Part shown: piece by piece, positions 1-8,385 of the stretch
Numbering within the stretch: position 1 is the first letter of the stretch
Layout: each line of letters begins with the position of its first letter
Origin: Thiotrichaceae bacterium
GTDB taxonomy: Bacteria > Pseudomonadota > Gammaproteobacteria > Beggiatoales > Beggiatoaceae
DNA: 64,000 nucleotides
Reading direction: 5' to 3'
NCBI GenBank assembly: GCA_028688145.1
Contig: JAQTYU010000003.1
Coordinates: 248,001-312,000 of the forward strand
Notes under the pieces: generated by a model
Told to the model about the DNA's origin: nothing
What the model saw: the letters and a program-made list of their open reading frames with translations, nothing else
Database searches by the model: none
Made by a program: the position numbers and the translations under genes

Positions 1-1
1 T

Positions 2-319
2 GTAGGCGATATAAATTACTCAACCCGTTGGAAATGTATTAAACAACATTTTTCTAAACAGATTGAGACTCTCGTGAATCATCGGCAAGAAAAACAAGTG
101 TGGCAAAGACGATTTTGGGAACATGTCATTCGTGATGAGCATGATTTAAATAATCATCTGGCGTATATTTTTTACAATCCTGTTAAACATGGTTATGTAG
201 AAAAGCCATTAGATTGGCAATATAGCTCATTTACACACAGTGCAACGACAGATTATCCAAATACATCAATAATCCCTGATGTTATTCAAGAAATGACCCA
301 ACAAATGAAGATGGAATAA
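2..319 (+). CDS. REP-associated tyrosine transposase (RAYT, Y1_Tnp/IS200-like), C-terminal part
   Basis: The reading frame is open from the window edge (base 2) to the TAA at 317-319, so only the C-terminal ~105 residues are seen. The stretch WQRRFWEHVIRDEHDLNNHL, followed by YIFYNPVKHGYV and WQYSSF, is the conserved end of REP-associated tyrosine transposases, single-domain relatives of the IS200/IS605 Y1 transposases that act on palindromic REP repeats. The catalytic tyrosine and HUH motif would lie upstream of the window. A 30-base inverted repeat directly downstream (333-425) fits the usual RAYT-REP pairing. A GTG at 74 could serve as a start but would cut the family domain, so it is probably not the true start. 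Confidence 0.8.
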   Translation, partial: VGDINYSTRWKCIKQHFSKQIETLVNHRQEKQVWQRRFWEHVIRDEHDLNNHLAYIFYNPVKHGYVEKPLDWQYSSFTHSATTDYPNTSIIPDVIQEMTQQMKME

Positions 320-332
320 ATTCACATCTCAC

Positions 333-425
333 GTAGGGTGGAATAGCGCAGCGTATTCCACCTTTGTCAGCCTGATGATTAATTTTAACGGATTTGGTGG
401 AATACGCTGCGCTATTCCACCCTAC
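333..425. repeat. REP-like inverted repeat between RAYT gene and prpF
   Basis: Two perfect 30-base inverted arms lie at 333-362 and 396-425; the left arm begins GTAGGGTGGAATAGCGCAGC. They are separated by 33 bases. The element could form a long hairpin between the transposase fragment and prpF and is probably a RAYT-mobilised REP/BIME unit. Confidence 0.75.
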
Positions 426-442
426 ATAAGGAAACCATCAAC

Positions 443-1621
443 ATGTCCAACGTCCCTCAAATCAAAATCCCAGCCACTTACATGCGCGGCGGCACCAGCA
501 AAGGCGTATTTTTCAACTTAACCGATTTACCAGCAACCGCTCAAGTGGCAGGCGAAGCACGCGATAAATTATTACTGCGCGTTATCGGTAGCCCAGACCC
601 TTATGGCAAACAAACCGACGGCATGGGTGGCGCGACTTCTAGCACCAGCAAAACCGTTATTCTGTCTAAAAGCACACAAGCTGATCACGATGTTGATTAC
701 TTATTCGGTCAAGTTTCGATTGATAAACCGTTTGTCGATTGGAGCGGCAACTGTGGCAACTTAACGGCGGCAGTTGGTTCTTTCGCTATTTTCAGCGGTT
801 TAATTGACCCTGCGCGTGTCCCTGAAAACGGCACGGCGGTAGTGCGTATTTGGCAAGCGAATATTAAAAAGACCATTATTGCGCATGTGCCAATCACGAA
901 CGGCGAAGTACAAGAAACGGGTGATTTTGAATTAGACGGCGTAACTTTCCCCGCCGCAGAAGTGCAAGTTGAATTTATGGACCCCGCCGATGGCGAAGGC
1001 TCAATGTTCCCAACAGGTAATTTAGTCGATGATTTAGAAGTGCCAAACATCGGTACTTTCAAAGCCACGATGATTAATTCTGGTATTCCAACCGTGTTTT
1101 TAAACGCGGAAGACCTTGGCTACACGGGCACAGAATTGCAAGAAGCCATCAATGGTGACCCTGCTGCCTTAGCGCGTTTTGAAACCATCCGCGCATATGC
1201 TGCCTTACGCATGGGTTTAATCAGTAAGCTTGAGGAAGCTGCCAGCCGTCAGCACACGCCTAAAATCGCTTTTGTTGCTAAACCACAGGCTTATACCGCT
1301 TCTAGCGGTAAACAAGTTACTTTAGACGATATTGATGTGAATGTCCGCGCTTTATCAATGGGTAAATTACACCATGCTATGATGGGGACTGCTGCGGTGG
1401 CTATCGGTACAGCGGCAGCGATTCCTGGCACATTGGTCAATTTAGCGGCGGGTGGTGGTGAACGTAACGCCGTCCGTTTTGGTCATCCCTCTGGTACGTT
1501 ACGAGTTGGCGCAGAAGCTAAATTAGTAGATGGCGAATGGATTGTGACTAAAGCCGTGATGGGTCGTAGCGCGCGGGTGTTAATGGAAGGTTATGTACGT
1601 ATTCCTGGGGATGCGTTTTAA
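443..1621 (+). CDS. prpF: 2-methylaconitate cis-trans isomerase PrpF
   Basis: This 392-aa protein starts IPATYMRGGTSKGVFF and contains DGMGGATSSTSK and SGNCGNLTAAVG, hallmarks of the PrpF branch of the diaminopimelate-epimerase fold. PrpF works with the AcnD-type aconitase in the methylcitrate cycle that breaks down propionyl-CoA in the cytoplasm. The start ATG at 443 has AAGGAAA upstream. It stands alone here: prpC, prpB and prpE are 6.8 kb away on the other strand and no acnD is visible, although acnD could lie upstream of the window. A hairpin with a T-run ends the unit at 1744. Length is normal for the family (about 390-400 aa). Confidence 0.92.
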   Translation: MSNVPQIKIPATYMRGGTSKGVFFNLTDLPATAQVAGEARDKLLLRVIGSPDPYGKQTDGMGGATSSTSKTVILSKSTQADHDVDYLFGQVSIDKPFVDWSGNCGNLTAAVGSFAIFSGLIDPARVPENGTAVVRIWQANIKKTIIAHVPITNGEVQETGDFELDGVTFPAAEVQVEFMDPADGEGSMFPTGNLVDDLEVPNIGTFKATMINSGIPTVFLNAEDLGYTGTELQEAINGDPAALARFETIRAYAALRMGLISKLEEAASRQHTPKIAFVAKPQAYTASSGKQVTLDDIDVNVRALSMGKLHHAMMGTAAVAIGTAAAIPGTLVNLAAGGGERNAVRFGHPSGTLRVGAEAKLVDGEWIVTKAVMGRSARVLMEGYVRIPGDAF

Positions 1622-1708
1622 AGTTCGTATTTGAGCCTATAAGGCGATGTGGCGAGAAAGGGCTTAAATAGACCTATAACCGTTTCTATCAATGAACGTT
1701 TTTGCAAC

Positions 1709-1744
1709 AGAGCCTTATCAAACTTATTGAGAGGCTCTTTTTTT
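1709..1744 (+). terminator. Rho-independent terminator after prpF
   Basis: Arms AGAGCCT (1709-1715) and AGGCTCT (1732-1738) are followed by a run of T. The hairpin sits 88 bases after the prpF stop and abuts the convergent STAND gene end. Confidence 0.7.
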
Positions 1745-4700
1745 ATGTTTTTTTCTCGTTCCCAAGTGTGACTTCACAGCCATTGATTTGCTCCCAACGC
1801 GGCATGAGTCCCCATTGTCCGATTTCATCAATGCGATTTTTGGCTTTTTGTAAATAATCCTTTGCCGTTTTGGACTTCAAATCTTGTTTTGTAGCGTGGC
1901 AAATTTGCGCGGCGAATAAGTCCAATTCAGCATCGCGCAGGTGATAGCCCGTTTCTTCAATGAGTTGTTTGGCTTCTCGGTAGTGGCTTAAAGCGGTGTC
2001 AAAGTCAGCGGTGGCAAGGCTGTAACGTCCGTGAATAAGCAAGTAATCCACTGCATACAGTTTCATGCCACAGCGTTCGATGATTTCCCACGCGCTGTTT
2101 AAATCGGCTAGGGCTGGGTCGGGTTGGTTTTGGGTGAGGTAGAAGTCGGCGCGGTAGAGGTAGAATGGTGGTGTTCGATATGCTGAGTTTGCTTTTTGTA
2201 TGTCCTGTATTGCTTGCTGAAAACACACGTTTGCTTGGGAAACTTCTTGTAAAGCAATATGAACGAGCGCAAAAATGAGATAGTCTAATGACTTGATAAG
2301 CATCCAATTATTTTCTAGCGATATTTGTAAGTTATGTTCTGTTCTTTCTGCCACGTTTTGCAAAGTAATTTCATCATTAGCGGACTCCAGTAGCAAAGTG
2401 CAATACCAAAAGCTAGATAAAGAGGGTAAGTATCGATAACCGAGTTCCCATCCTAATGTTTCCGCTTGCTGATAGCGGTTATGAGCATTTTTAAAATCAC
2501 CACTACAGTGTAGAACATATGCTAAATAAATTTCGCTTGTCATTTCTTGGCGAAGAACTCCACTTCGTTGAGCATATTTTATTGCTTGTTGTGCAGCAGT
2601 TTGTGCTGGTACAAGTTGTCCTAAAAGAAGATGTAAAGTTACTAAAGTTTGAATACAAGTAGCAGCATATTCCCAGTCTTTTGATTTTTCATAAAATTTC
2701 ACACCGATTATTCTTGGTTCAATTGCCTCTTGTAAGCGTCCTAAAGACATTAAGCAAAAAGAAATTTCTAGTAATAACCATGCGCGATTTTTTTCAAACA
2801 AATTACTTTGTGTAGATTCTGTCCAACCAAAAGGAAAAAACGCCGATAAAATTGTAAGGTCTTGCGAATACGCATTGAGTTTATGCCGACTATAATATTC
2901 AACCAAACCTTTATTATCCATTCGCTGAATACGCTTTTTATAAACTTCATTCAACGATTGCTCATACTCTCCCGCTAAACACCCATGCAACACAGCCCTA
3001 TAAAGAGGCAACATTTCTTCCAATGTATCAGGCAAATATTTTCCAAATTCCTTTTCAGGCAGTTTTTGATAATAATCAAATAAAACAAAATGCGCCTGTT
3101 TAAATTCTTCAAGATGATTCTCTTTAAACTTCTCCCCAAAATAAGCGCGAATAATCGGATGTGTATCCCATTCCAAACGCTCAAATGTGCCTTTTTTACC
3201 CAACAACAAACCGCTTTTTTCCAATCGCTGCTCAACCGCTTGCCACTGTTTTGCCGTTAAAGCGCGTAACGGTTCAGCGTGGTTAGCATTAGCAATCAAA
3301 ACCGCTTTTTCTGCCGCGTTCATCGGACGGTCAAACAAACTCAACAACTGCAAAAAACAGCGTGAGGCGGCATCTTGCAAACTATCGTAATAATCCAACA
3401 CCCGCAACGCATGACGACTGTCTTTTTCGGCATCACTATCGCCGTGCGCCGAAGTCAACGGCGGCAACTCGTTGGCATAACGGCAATCGCCTTGATGATG
3501 TTCGCTTAACAAATGCCCCATTAACACCAAACTCAAGGCATGACCGTTTAAATCTTGGCTAATCGCCTGTCGTTCTTCCGCCTTGCCCGTTACGCCTAAC
3601 GCTTGTAACAAATCCGCGCCGTCCTGATGCGGCAAAGTTTTCAAATCCAATGACAAATAATGCTCTGCTTGCCATTTTTTCAATTCCAGCAACGGTTGGC
3701 GCGATGACAACAACACAAAGCTTTTCCCCGCCGTTTGCCGAAAACAGGCAATAAACTCTTTTAACGCGCTGTCTTGCAATTCGCCATTCATAGATTGCAG
3801 ATTTTCAGCATATTGCAACGGCTCTAGCCCATCGAGAATCAGCAAACAAGGTTGTTTTCTTAATTCGTCTGCTAACACTCGTGCTTTTTGAATTTCATCT
3901 TTAGGTATTTCTGTAATACCTAAAAACGGCAACACCGCACTGAAAAACGGTTGCGAATTGGTAAAGGTATTGTGCGAACCTTGCGAATAAAACGACCAGC
4001 CAAACACGCGGGTTTTGCCGTAATAATTTTCTTGGGCAATCTGCTGTAGCCATTCATCGGTTAAAGCGGATTTGCCAATGCCACCCGCTGCGACAATAAT
4101 TGCTAGGCGTTTGTTGGGATTTTTAATTGCGTCAGTAAGTTGAGTTAATTCAATTTTGCGACCAATTAAAGCAGTGGTGGGTTTGGGGAGATGATATAAA
4201 TCAACTTCTGGAGGTTCGGAAGGCGCATCAGAATTTTCGGAATTATCCTTTTTCTTACTGCTTTTCTGAGAGAACTCTCTTATAAATTCACACAATAAGC
4301 GATGCTGAATGGCATTCTGGTCAGCAGGTTTAGCAATTGTTGAATGATTAGTTTTTTCAACTTTTCGTTGTTCACCAAAATATCTTGCACCAGAGAAGGG
4401 TTCAACAACCTGTGTCTTGAAAAACGTTTTAATAGGTTCGTCTTCAATCAACTCTTTACCAATTATCGATAAACATCGTTTTTCTTTTAGATTTATAAAC
4501 TCTTTATCCAAGCCATTCAGCCAAGTATTGTTTTGACTAAAGCATAAGGCTTCGGCTTGTACGTTGCTTACATTTAAGATTTTGGCAAAACCTGTGATTA
4601 AATTGGCATACTTAGCACCAAGTGAAGGCGAAGCAACTAAAAATAAACCGATTTGTATCTCAAGATTAATTAAATCCGTTTGTCGCTCTACAATAAATTT

Positions 4701-5012
4701 TCTAACAACAATACCGCCCATGCTATGACAAACAAAAACAAGCTGTTTTCCTTGTTGTAATAAACCGTCCAACCTTAAATCATCTTTCAACGCATCAACT
4801 ACATCATTTAGGCTATAAGTCCCGCTAAAAATGCCCGTATTATAGCTAAATGTATAAATTCCTACTTCCTGCAACGCTGGGTTTTGTTTTAACAATTCAA
4901 ACCAATATGTTCCATTTTCATGCTTCCAGCAAGTTTCGGCACTCGATAAAATACCATGCACGAAAATAACCGTAGTGTCTTTTTCAGATTTTCTTATCCA
5001 ATTGCCAGTCAT
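1743..5012 (-). CDS. Esterase (alpha/beta hydrolase)-STAND NTPase-TPR protein
   Basis: This 1089-aa protein has three visible parts. Residues 1-240 look like a lipase/esterase: FVHG at 17-20, nucleophile elbow CHSMGG with Ser97, and NHSTIAKP with likely catalytic His223. Residues about 280-560 are a STAND/NB-ARC-type NTPase with Walker A GGIGKS (310-315) and Walker B LLILDG (390-395). The C-terminal half is rich in helical TPR-like repeats. STAND proteins use the repeat region to sense a ligand and the N-terminal enzyme as effector; many bacterial versions act in phage defence or signalling, but no activity is shown here. It is a single gene, next to toxin-antitoxin genes, which would suit a defence context. 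The start ATG is at 5012. Family assignment is firm, role is inferred. Confidence 0.8.
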   Translation of the reverse strand: MTGNWIRKSEKDTTVIFVHGILSSAETCWKHENGTYWFELLKQNPALQEVGIYTFSYNTGIFSGTYSLNDVVDALKDDLRLDGLLQQGKQLVFVCHSMGGIVVRKFIVERQTDLINLEIQIGLFLVASPSLGAKYANLITGFAKILNVSNVQAEALCFSQNNTWLNGLDKEFINLKEKRCLSIIGKELIEDEPIKTFFKTQVVEPFSGARYFGEQRKVEKTNHSTIAKPADQNAIQHRLLCEFIREFSQKSSKKKDNSENSDAPSEPPEVDLYHLPKPTTALIGRKIELTQLTDAIKNPNKRLAIIVAAGGIGKSALTDEWLQQIAQENYYGKTRVFGWSFYSQGSHNTFTNSQPFFSAVLPFLGITEIPKDEIQKARVLADELRKQPCLLILDGLEPLQYAENLQSMNGELQDSALKEFIACFRQTAGKSFVLLSSRQPLLELKKWQAEHYLSLDLKTLPHQDGADLLQALGVTGKAEERQAISQDLNGHALSLVLMGHLLSEHHQGDCRYANELPPLTSAHGDSDAEKDSRHALRVLDYYDSLQDAASRCFLQLLSLFDRPMNAAEKAVLIANANHAEPLRALTAKQWQAVEQRLEKSGLLLGKKGTFERLEWDTHPIIRAYFGEKFKENHLEEFKQAHFVLFDYYQKLPEKEFGKYLPDTLEEMLPLYRAVLHGCLAGEYEQSLNEVYKKRIQRMDNKGLVEYYSRHKLNAYSQDLTILSAFFPFGWTESTQSNLFEKNRAWLLLEISFCLMSLGRLQEAIEPRIIGVKFYEKSKDWEYAATCIQTLVTLHLLLGQLVPAQTAAQQAIKYAQRSGVLRQEMTSEIYLAYVLHCSGDFKNAHNRYQQAETLGWELGYRYLPSLSSFWYCTLLLESANDEITLQNVAERTEHNLQISLENNWMLIKSLDYLIFALVHIALQEVSQANVCFQQAIQDIQKANSAYRTPPFYLYRADFYLTQNQPDPALADLNSAWEIIERCGMKLYAVDYLLIHGRYSLATADFDTALSHYREAKQLIEETGYHLRDAELDLFAAQICHATKQDLKSKTAKDYLQKAKNRIDEIGQWGLMPRWEQINGCEVTLGNEKKT

Positions 5013-5042
5013 ATTTATTCTTCTTAAAAGTGGTTTAGCAGC

Positions 5043-5076
5043 GTAGGTTGGGTTGCCAACGGCAACCTAACCTACC
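5043..5076. repeat. REP-like palindrome A
   Basis: GTAGGTTGGGTTGCC (5043-5057) and its near-perfect inverted partner GGCAACCTAACCTAC (5061-5075) form a hairpin. A related copy is at 6236-6270. Each copy abuts and truncates a DUF2442-type reading frame. Confidence 0.7.
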
Positions 5077-5188
5077 ATATAAAAAGCTCTTGATTATCCG
5101 TCATCAATAGCCAAATCCCATGTGCTGAAATACGCCTCACTTCAACAACATTCAAGATGGTTTTTCCAACGACTGACGAGTTCATCAT
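5072..5188 (-). pseudogene. DUF2442-family gene, truncated after 38 codons
   Basis: The minus-strand frame from ATGATG at 5188 encodes MMNSSVVGKTILNVVEV and then ISAHGIWLL-TDNQELFIW before a stop in the REP-like palindrome. The V-E-V-x-x-I-S-x-H-G-I-W core is that of DUF2442 proteins, which normally continue with a further ~40 residues. A close copy lies at 6153-6377 and breaks at the same residue. The start overlaps the end of a DUF4160-type relic, the usual gene pair for this family. Confidence 0.55.
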
Positions 5189-5324
5189 AATGTTCCTCAA
5201 TAAGACGCTCTAAGTCTTTCAATTGTTTTCTAGAAAAATGATAATTTATCGCTAATTCTATCTCAGGTTCAAGCCAGAACTTTGCTTCTCCCTCTTGTAA
5301 TTTAATACCATCTATTCGTAATCT
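5142..5324 (-). pseudogene. DUF4160-family remnant (N-terminus lost)
   Basis: A 60-codon open stretch on the minus strand reads IDGIKLQEGEAKFWLEPEIE and then LAINYHFSRKQLKDLERLIE before ending near 5142. This is the conserved C-terminal half of DUF4160 proteins. A TGA precedes it at 5325-5327 and the N-terminal domain is absent, so it is probably a dead fragment. It overlaps the DUF2442 relic in another frame. The rest of the 5013-5461 gap (about 450 bases) holds a REP-like palindrome and no other gene I can support. Confidence 0.5.
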
Positions 5325-5497
5325 TCAGTGGTCAAGTGATTAACGACATAGCCGTCATATATACTACAGGGAAATTTTAATCTGTCTAACTCAGCTATTA
5401 TGATGAAGTATGGAACTTATTTTGATACCACTGCGGTTGCCTGTGACATTATATTAAACGAATGAAGCCCAACACACTATCAGAGAGAATCCAAATC

Positions 5498-5791
5498 ATG
5501 TACAACATTTCCCAATCAGAACTTAGTCCACAATTACAGCAATTAATACAACAAACCCTGACGACACATGAACCCCTAAAACTATCAATAGGTCATGGGC
5601 AATCCGCAATTTTGCTTGCAGAGCAGGATTATCAGCAATTACTGGGTGTTTTGAACCAAATCAGAGCCATTGTCACCCAAACACAAGCACCTGAAATATG
5701 CAAACAACGTGTGTTTGGCAGTTCCAAAGGCTTAATCAAAATGACGGATGATTTTGATGCGCCATTGGATGAGTTTAAGGACTACATGTAA
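5498..5791 (+). CDS. Antitoxin of a PIN-domain (VapBC-type) pair, DUF2281-like C-terminus
   Basis: The product is about 97 aa. Its C-terminus FGSSKGLIKMTDDFDAPLDE is the typical toxin-binding tail of DUF2281-type antitoxins found upstream of PIN nucleases. The N-terminal part resembles a Phd/YefM-like small domain. I chose ATG 5498 over ATG 5462 because AGAGAGAA lies upstream of it and the extra 12 residues look unconserved. The stop overlaps the start of the toxin gene by one base (TAATG), so the two are translationally coupled. It probably binds its own promoter together with the toxin; no operator is obvious. Confidence 0.75.
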   Translation: MYNISQSELSPQLQQLIQQTLTTHEPLKLSIGHGQSAILLAEQDYQQLLGVLNQIRAIVTQTQAPEICKQRVFGSSKGLIKMTDDFDAPLDEFKDYM

Positions 5792-6177
5792 TGCGTTTGT
5801 TATTGGATACGCACGCATTCCTATGGTTTATCAATGGTGACAACAATCTAAGTCAACATAGCAAACTACTGATACAAGATGCCAATAATGAAGTTCTGAT
5901 TAGTATTGCCACACTTTGGGAAATTTCAATAAAAAACAGTTTAAACAAACTTGAATTAGCACAGCCATTTGAGGTTCTGATCCCCAGAGAATTGGCTGAC
6001 AATGAATTTACATTGTTACCCATTACAGTAGAGCATCTTATTCAACTTGGAAAACTGCCCTTTCATCACCGCGATCCATTTGACCGCCTCTTGATTGCTC
6101 AAAGTTTATGCGAACAACTACCGATAGTGAGCAAAGACAGTCAATTTGATAATTATGCCTTAGAAGTAATTTGGTAA
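5791..6177 (+). CDS. PIN-domain ribonuclease toxin (VapC family)
   Basis: This 128-aa protein starts MRLLLDTHAFLWFINGD, with the first acidic PIN residue in LLDTH. It contains TLWEISIK (second acidic residue) and HHRDPFDRLLIAQS (third cluster), matching VapC-type toxins that cleave RNA when freed of their antitoxin. It follows its antitoxin with a one-base overlap. The reading frame ends at 6177, and a strong hairpin follows at 6189-6229. Confidence 0.85.
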   Translation: MRLLLDTHAFLWFINGDNNLSQHSKLLIQDANNEVLISIATLWEISIKNSLNKLELAQPFEVLIPRELADNEFTLLPITVEHLIQLGKLPFHHRDPFDRLLIAQSLCEQLPIVSKDSQFDNYALEVIW

Positions 6178-6188
6178 TTAGCGTTAAT

Positions 6189-6229
6189 AAAAAAGCCCAC
6201 AATCAGTTGATTGATTGTGAGCTTTAAAA
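6189..6229 (+). terminator. Terminator hairpin after the toxin-antitoxin operon
   Basis: AAAGCCCACAATCA pairs with TTGATTGTGAGCTTT across a short loop, with A-runs before and after, so it could act in both directions. Confidence 0.6.
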
Positions 6230-6235
6230 AGCAGC

Positions 6236-6270
6236 GTAGGTTGGGTTGCCGTTGGCAACCCTCAACCTGC
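6236..6270. repeat. REP-like palindrome A, second copy
   Basis: GTAGGTTGGGTTGCC pairs with GGCAACCCTCAACCTGC across GTT. About 165 bases around it are similar to 5040-5205. Confidence 0.65.
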
Positions 6271-6385
6271 CATATAAAAAGCTCTTGATTATCCGTCAAC
6301 AGCCAAATTCCATGCGCTGAAATGTGACTCACTTCAACATCCAAAGTGCTTTTTCCAACTGCTGACAAGTTCATCATGATGTTCC

Positions 6386-6808
6386 TCAATAAGAGGCTTT
6401 AAAGGGATTAACTATTTTCAAACAGCTTTCAATAAGCTGTCCATCCTGCATATCCTCAGAATACAAAATATCACAATGCGATTCTAAAGCACTTGCCAAC
6501 ACCAAACTATCAAAATAGCTGTAGCCATACTTTTCACCAATTAACCAAGCCTGTTGAATCGTAGCAATACTCACATTCACCACAGTCGATATTTTTAAAA
6601 CAAATTCAAAAGTTTCTCGAATTTCAGGATAAGTCCAATTGAATTTACGTCTAAACACATTAGAACATTCATTAATAATCTGAGTCGATAATATAGGACG
6701 TTGACTCAACAAATCCACAGCCATTTGCTTTTTATGAGACAAATCCCCTTCTCGAGCAAACGCATAAATTAAAATATTGCTATCGATAAAAAACCGCTTA
6801 TCTGGCAT
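6386..6808 (-). CDS. PIN-domain nuclease toxin (VapC family), second pair
   Basis: The protein (about 140 aa) begins MPDKRFFIDSNILIYAF, with the conserved FIDSNIL acidic motif, then IINECSNVFRRK and SYFDSLVLASALE, as in VapC-type PIN nucleases. ATG 6808 is preferred over the TTG at 6826 because GAGAAGAGG precedes it. It overlaps the antitoxin stop by 11 bases. The pair faces the first toxin-antitoxin pair across the DUF2442 relic. It likely cleaves RNA when unbound; its target cannot be told from sequence. Confidence 0.82.
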   Translation of the reverse strand: MPDKRFFIDSNILIYAFAREGDLSHKKQMAVDLLSQRPILSTQIINECSNVFRRKFNWTYPEIRETFEFVLKISTVVNVSIATIQQAWLIGEKYGYSYFDSLVLASALESHCDILYSEDMQDGQLIESCLKIVNPFKASY

Positions 6809-7025
6809 TAGCCTCTTCTCTATCAAATTTATAATCCTGCAAGTCTACTTGCTTAGCAGCAAAAAAAGCCTGTATTTCCTCCGTAGAAGGCGACTTTTTA
6901 GCCACATTTTTCAGCGAATCGACTAATAAAATCACCTTCAAAGATTGGTTATACCACTCGCTATATTCATCAGGAATTTTTAATACCCCATTTTGAGCAA
7001 CGGCTTCAAATTCTATTGCATTCAT
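6798..7025 (-). CDS. Antitoxin partner of the second PIN toxin
   Basis: This 75-aa protein starts MNAIEFEAVAQNGVLKIPDE, the pattern of small AbrB/DUF2281-like antitoxins whose first strands read xxxVxxxGxIxIP. The C-terminal half is charged (IQAFFAAKQVDLQDYKFD) and would wrap the toxin. It overlaps the toxin start, and AAAGGGAACATAAA precedes the ATG. Function is assigned mainly from the partner and arrangement. Confidence 0.7.
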   Translation of the reverse strand: MNAIEFEAVAQNGVLKIPDEYSEWYNQSLKVILLVDSLKNVAKKSPSTEEIQAFFAAKQVDLQDYKFDREEANAR

Positions 7026-7078
7026 TTTATGTTCCCTTTCAGAAAAAACTCAGAAAAAACTGACACCACAATAAATTA

Positions 7079-7111
7079 AAGCCTGCCATCAGTTAAACCA
7101 ATGACAGGCTT
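7079..7111 (-). terminator. Stem-loop between antitoxin gene and prpCB
   Basis: AAGCCTGCCAT pairs with ATGACAGGCTT (one mismatch). It lies 140 bases past the prpC stop and may end the prpBC transcript, but it lacks a clear T-run on the minus strand. Confidence 0.4.
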
Positions 7112-7249
7112 CAAAAAGTATAGAACTCTAAATCTTACAGCGCAAACAAGTTCATAAACTCATTCACTGGCGTATTTAAAACAAATACTTGCCCCATTCT
7201 TAAAACACAGCCTTATGAGATGTGCGTCGAATGAGGCAAGGGAAAACGA

Positions 7250-8383
7250 TTAACGCTTGTCGATTTCTACGAAAGAACGCTTTTCTTCACCGATGTATTC
7301 AGCACTGGGGCGAATAATACGGTTGTTAGCGCGTTGTTCCATAACATGAGCAGCCCAACCCGTAATCCGTGAAATCACGAAAATTGGAGTGAATAAGGGG
7401 GTGTCAATGCCCATGAAGTGATAAGCAGACGCACTGAAGAAGTCCAAGTTGGGGAATAATTTCTTTTCATCCCACATGACTTTTTCAATCGCTTCAGAAA
7501 TAGGATACAGATTTTCGGGGTCGCCCATTTCAACAGATAATTTCTTAGACCATGCTTTGATCACGGTGTTGCGGGGATCAGAGGTGGAATACACTGCATG
7601 ACCGAAGCCCATGATCTTGTCTTTGCGTTCTAAGGCATCTAACAAACCTTGTTTGGCTTGTTCGGGGGTACGGAAGCGTTGGATTAATTCCATAGCTGCT
7701 TCGTTTGCACCGCCGTGCAGAGGACCGCGCAGCGTGCCGATACCTGCGGTAATCGTGGAGTAGAAATCTGACAAAGTTGAAGCGCACACGCGGCAAGTAA
7801 AGGTAGACGCATTGAATTCATGTTCTGCGTACAGAATCAAAGAAGCATCCATACACTTCACATGCAACTCATGGGGTTTCTTACCGTGTAACATCGCTAA
7901 GAAATGTCCAGCGATGCTGTCTTCATCGGTATAGGTATCAATACGTTGACCATGATTTGCAAAGCGATACCAGTAGCTTAAAATCGCGGGGAAAGCGGAT
8001 AATAAGCGATCAGCGATGTCATGTTCTTGAGCAAAGCTTAATTCAGGTTCTAAAGTGCCTAACACGGAACAACCGGTACGCATCACGTCCATCGGATGTG
8101 CGCTGGCAGGAATTTGTTCCAACACGGTTTTTAACGCAGCAGGTAAGCCACGGAAGCCGCGTAAACGGGCTTTGTAATTTGCCAATTCAACAGTCGTTGG
8201 CAATTTTCCGTATAACAATAAATAAGCAACTTCTTCAAAGGTGGCTTTGTCAGCGAGTTCGCCGATGTCATAACCACGATAGGTTAAACCTACGCCTTCT
8301 TTACCCACGGTGCTGACGCTGGTTTGACCTGCGGTCATGCCGCGTAAACCTGCGGTATTTTTAACTTCTTTTGCTTTTGACAT
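7250..8383 (-). CDS. prpC: 2-methylcitrate synthase
   Basis: This 377-aa citrate-synthase-fold enzyme condenses propionyl-CoA with oxaloacetate to 2-methylcitrate. Visible family marks are GLRGMTAGQTSVSTVG at the N-terminus, the LTYRGYDI motif, RGPLHGGANEAA with the active His, and IMGFGHAVYSTSDPRN with the second catalytic His. Length and TAGQT are typical of PrpC rather than housekeeping GltA. It lies two bases downstream of prpB in the same operon. The start is the ATG at 8383, preceded by AGGGAAAT-type sequence inside the prpB end. Confidence 0.93.
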   Translation of the reverse strand: MSKAKEVKNTAGLRGMTAGQTSVSTVGKEGVGLTYRGYDIGELADKATFEEVAYLLLYGKLPTTVELANYKARLRGFRGLPAALKTVLEQIPASAHPMDVMRTGCSVLGTLEPELSFAQEHDIADRLLSAFPAILSYWYRFANHGQRIDTYTDEDSIAGHFLAMLHGKKPHELHVKCMDASLILYAEHEFNASTFTCRVCASTLSDFYSTITAGIGTLRGPLHGGANEAAMELIQRFRTPEQAKQGLLDALERKDKIMGFGHAVYSTSDPRNTVIKAWSKKLSVEMGDPENLYPISEAIEKVMWDEKKLFPNLDFFSASAYHFMGIDTPLFTPIFVISRITGWAAHVMEQRANNRIIRPSAEYIGEEKRSFVEIDKR

Positions 8384-8385
8384 GC

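Larger units (their letters stand above)
6153..6377 (-). pseudogene. Second DUF2442-family copy, truncated by a REP-like palindrome
   Basis: From ATGATG at 6377 the minus strand encodes MMNLSAVGKSTLDVEVSHIS and then AHGIWLLTDNQELFIW, a DUF2442 N-terminal half. After FIW the frame runs through the REP-like palindrome (6236-6270) and the terminator into the antisense of the vapC 3' end, giving a tail with no family similarity. It is a close copy of the relic at 5072-5188. Both copies lost the same C-terminal half, so the duplication probably came after truncation. It may still be expressed but is unlikely to be a complete protein. Confidence 0.55.

Noticed and set aside
443..1621. Assigning prpF to an operon with prpCBE
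   Set aside because: They lie 6.8 kb apart on opposite strands with unrelated genes between.
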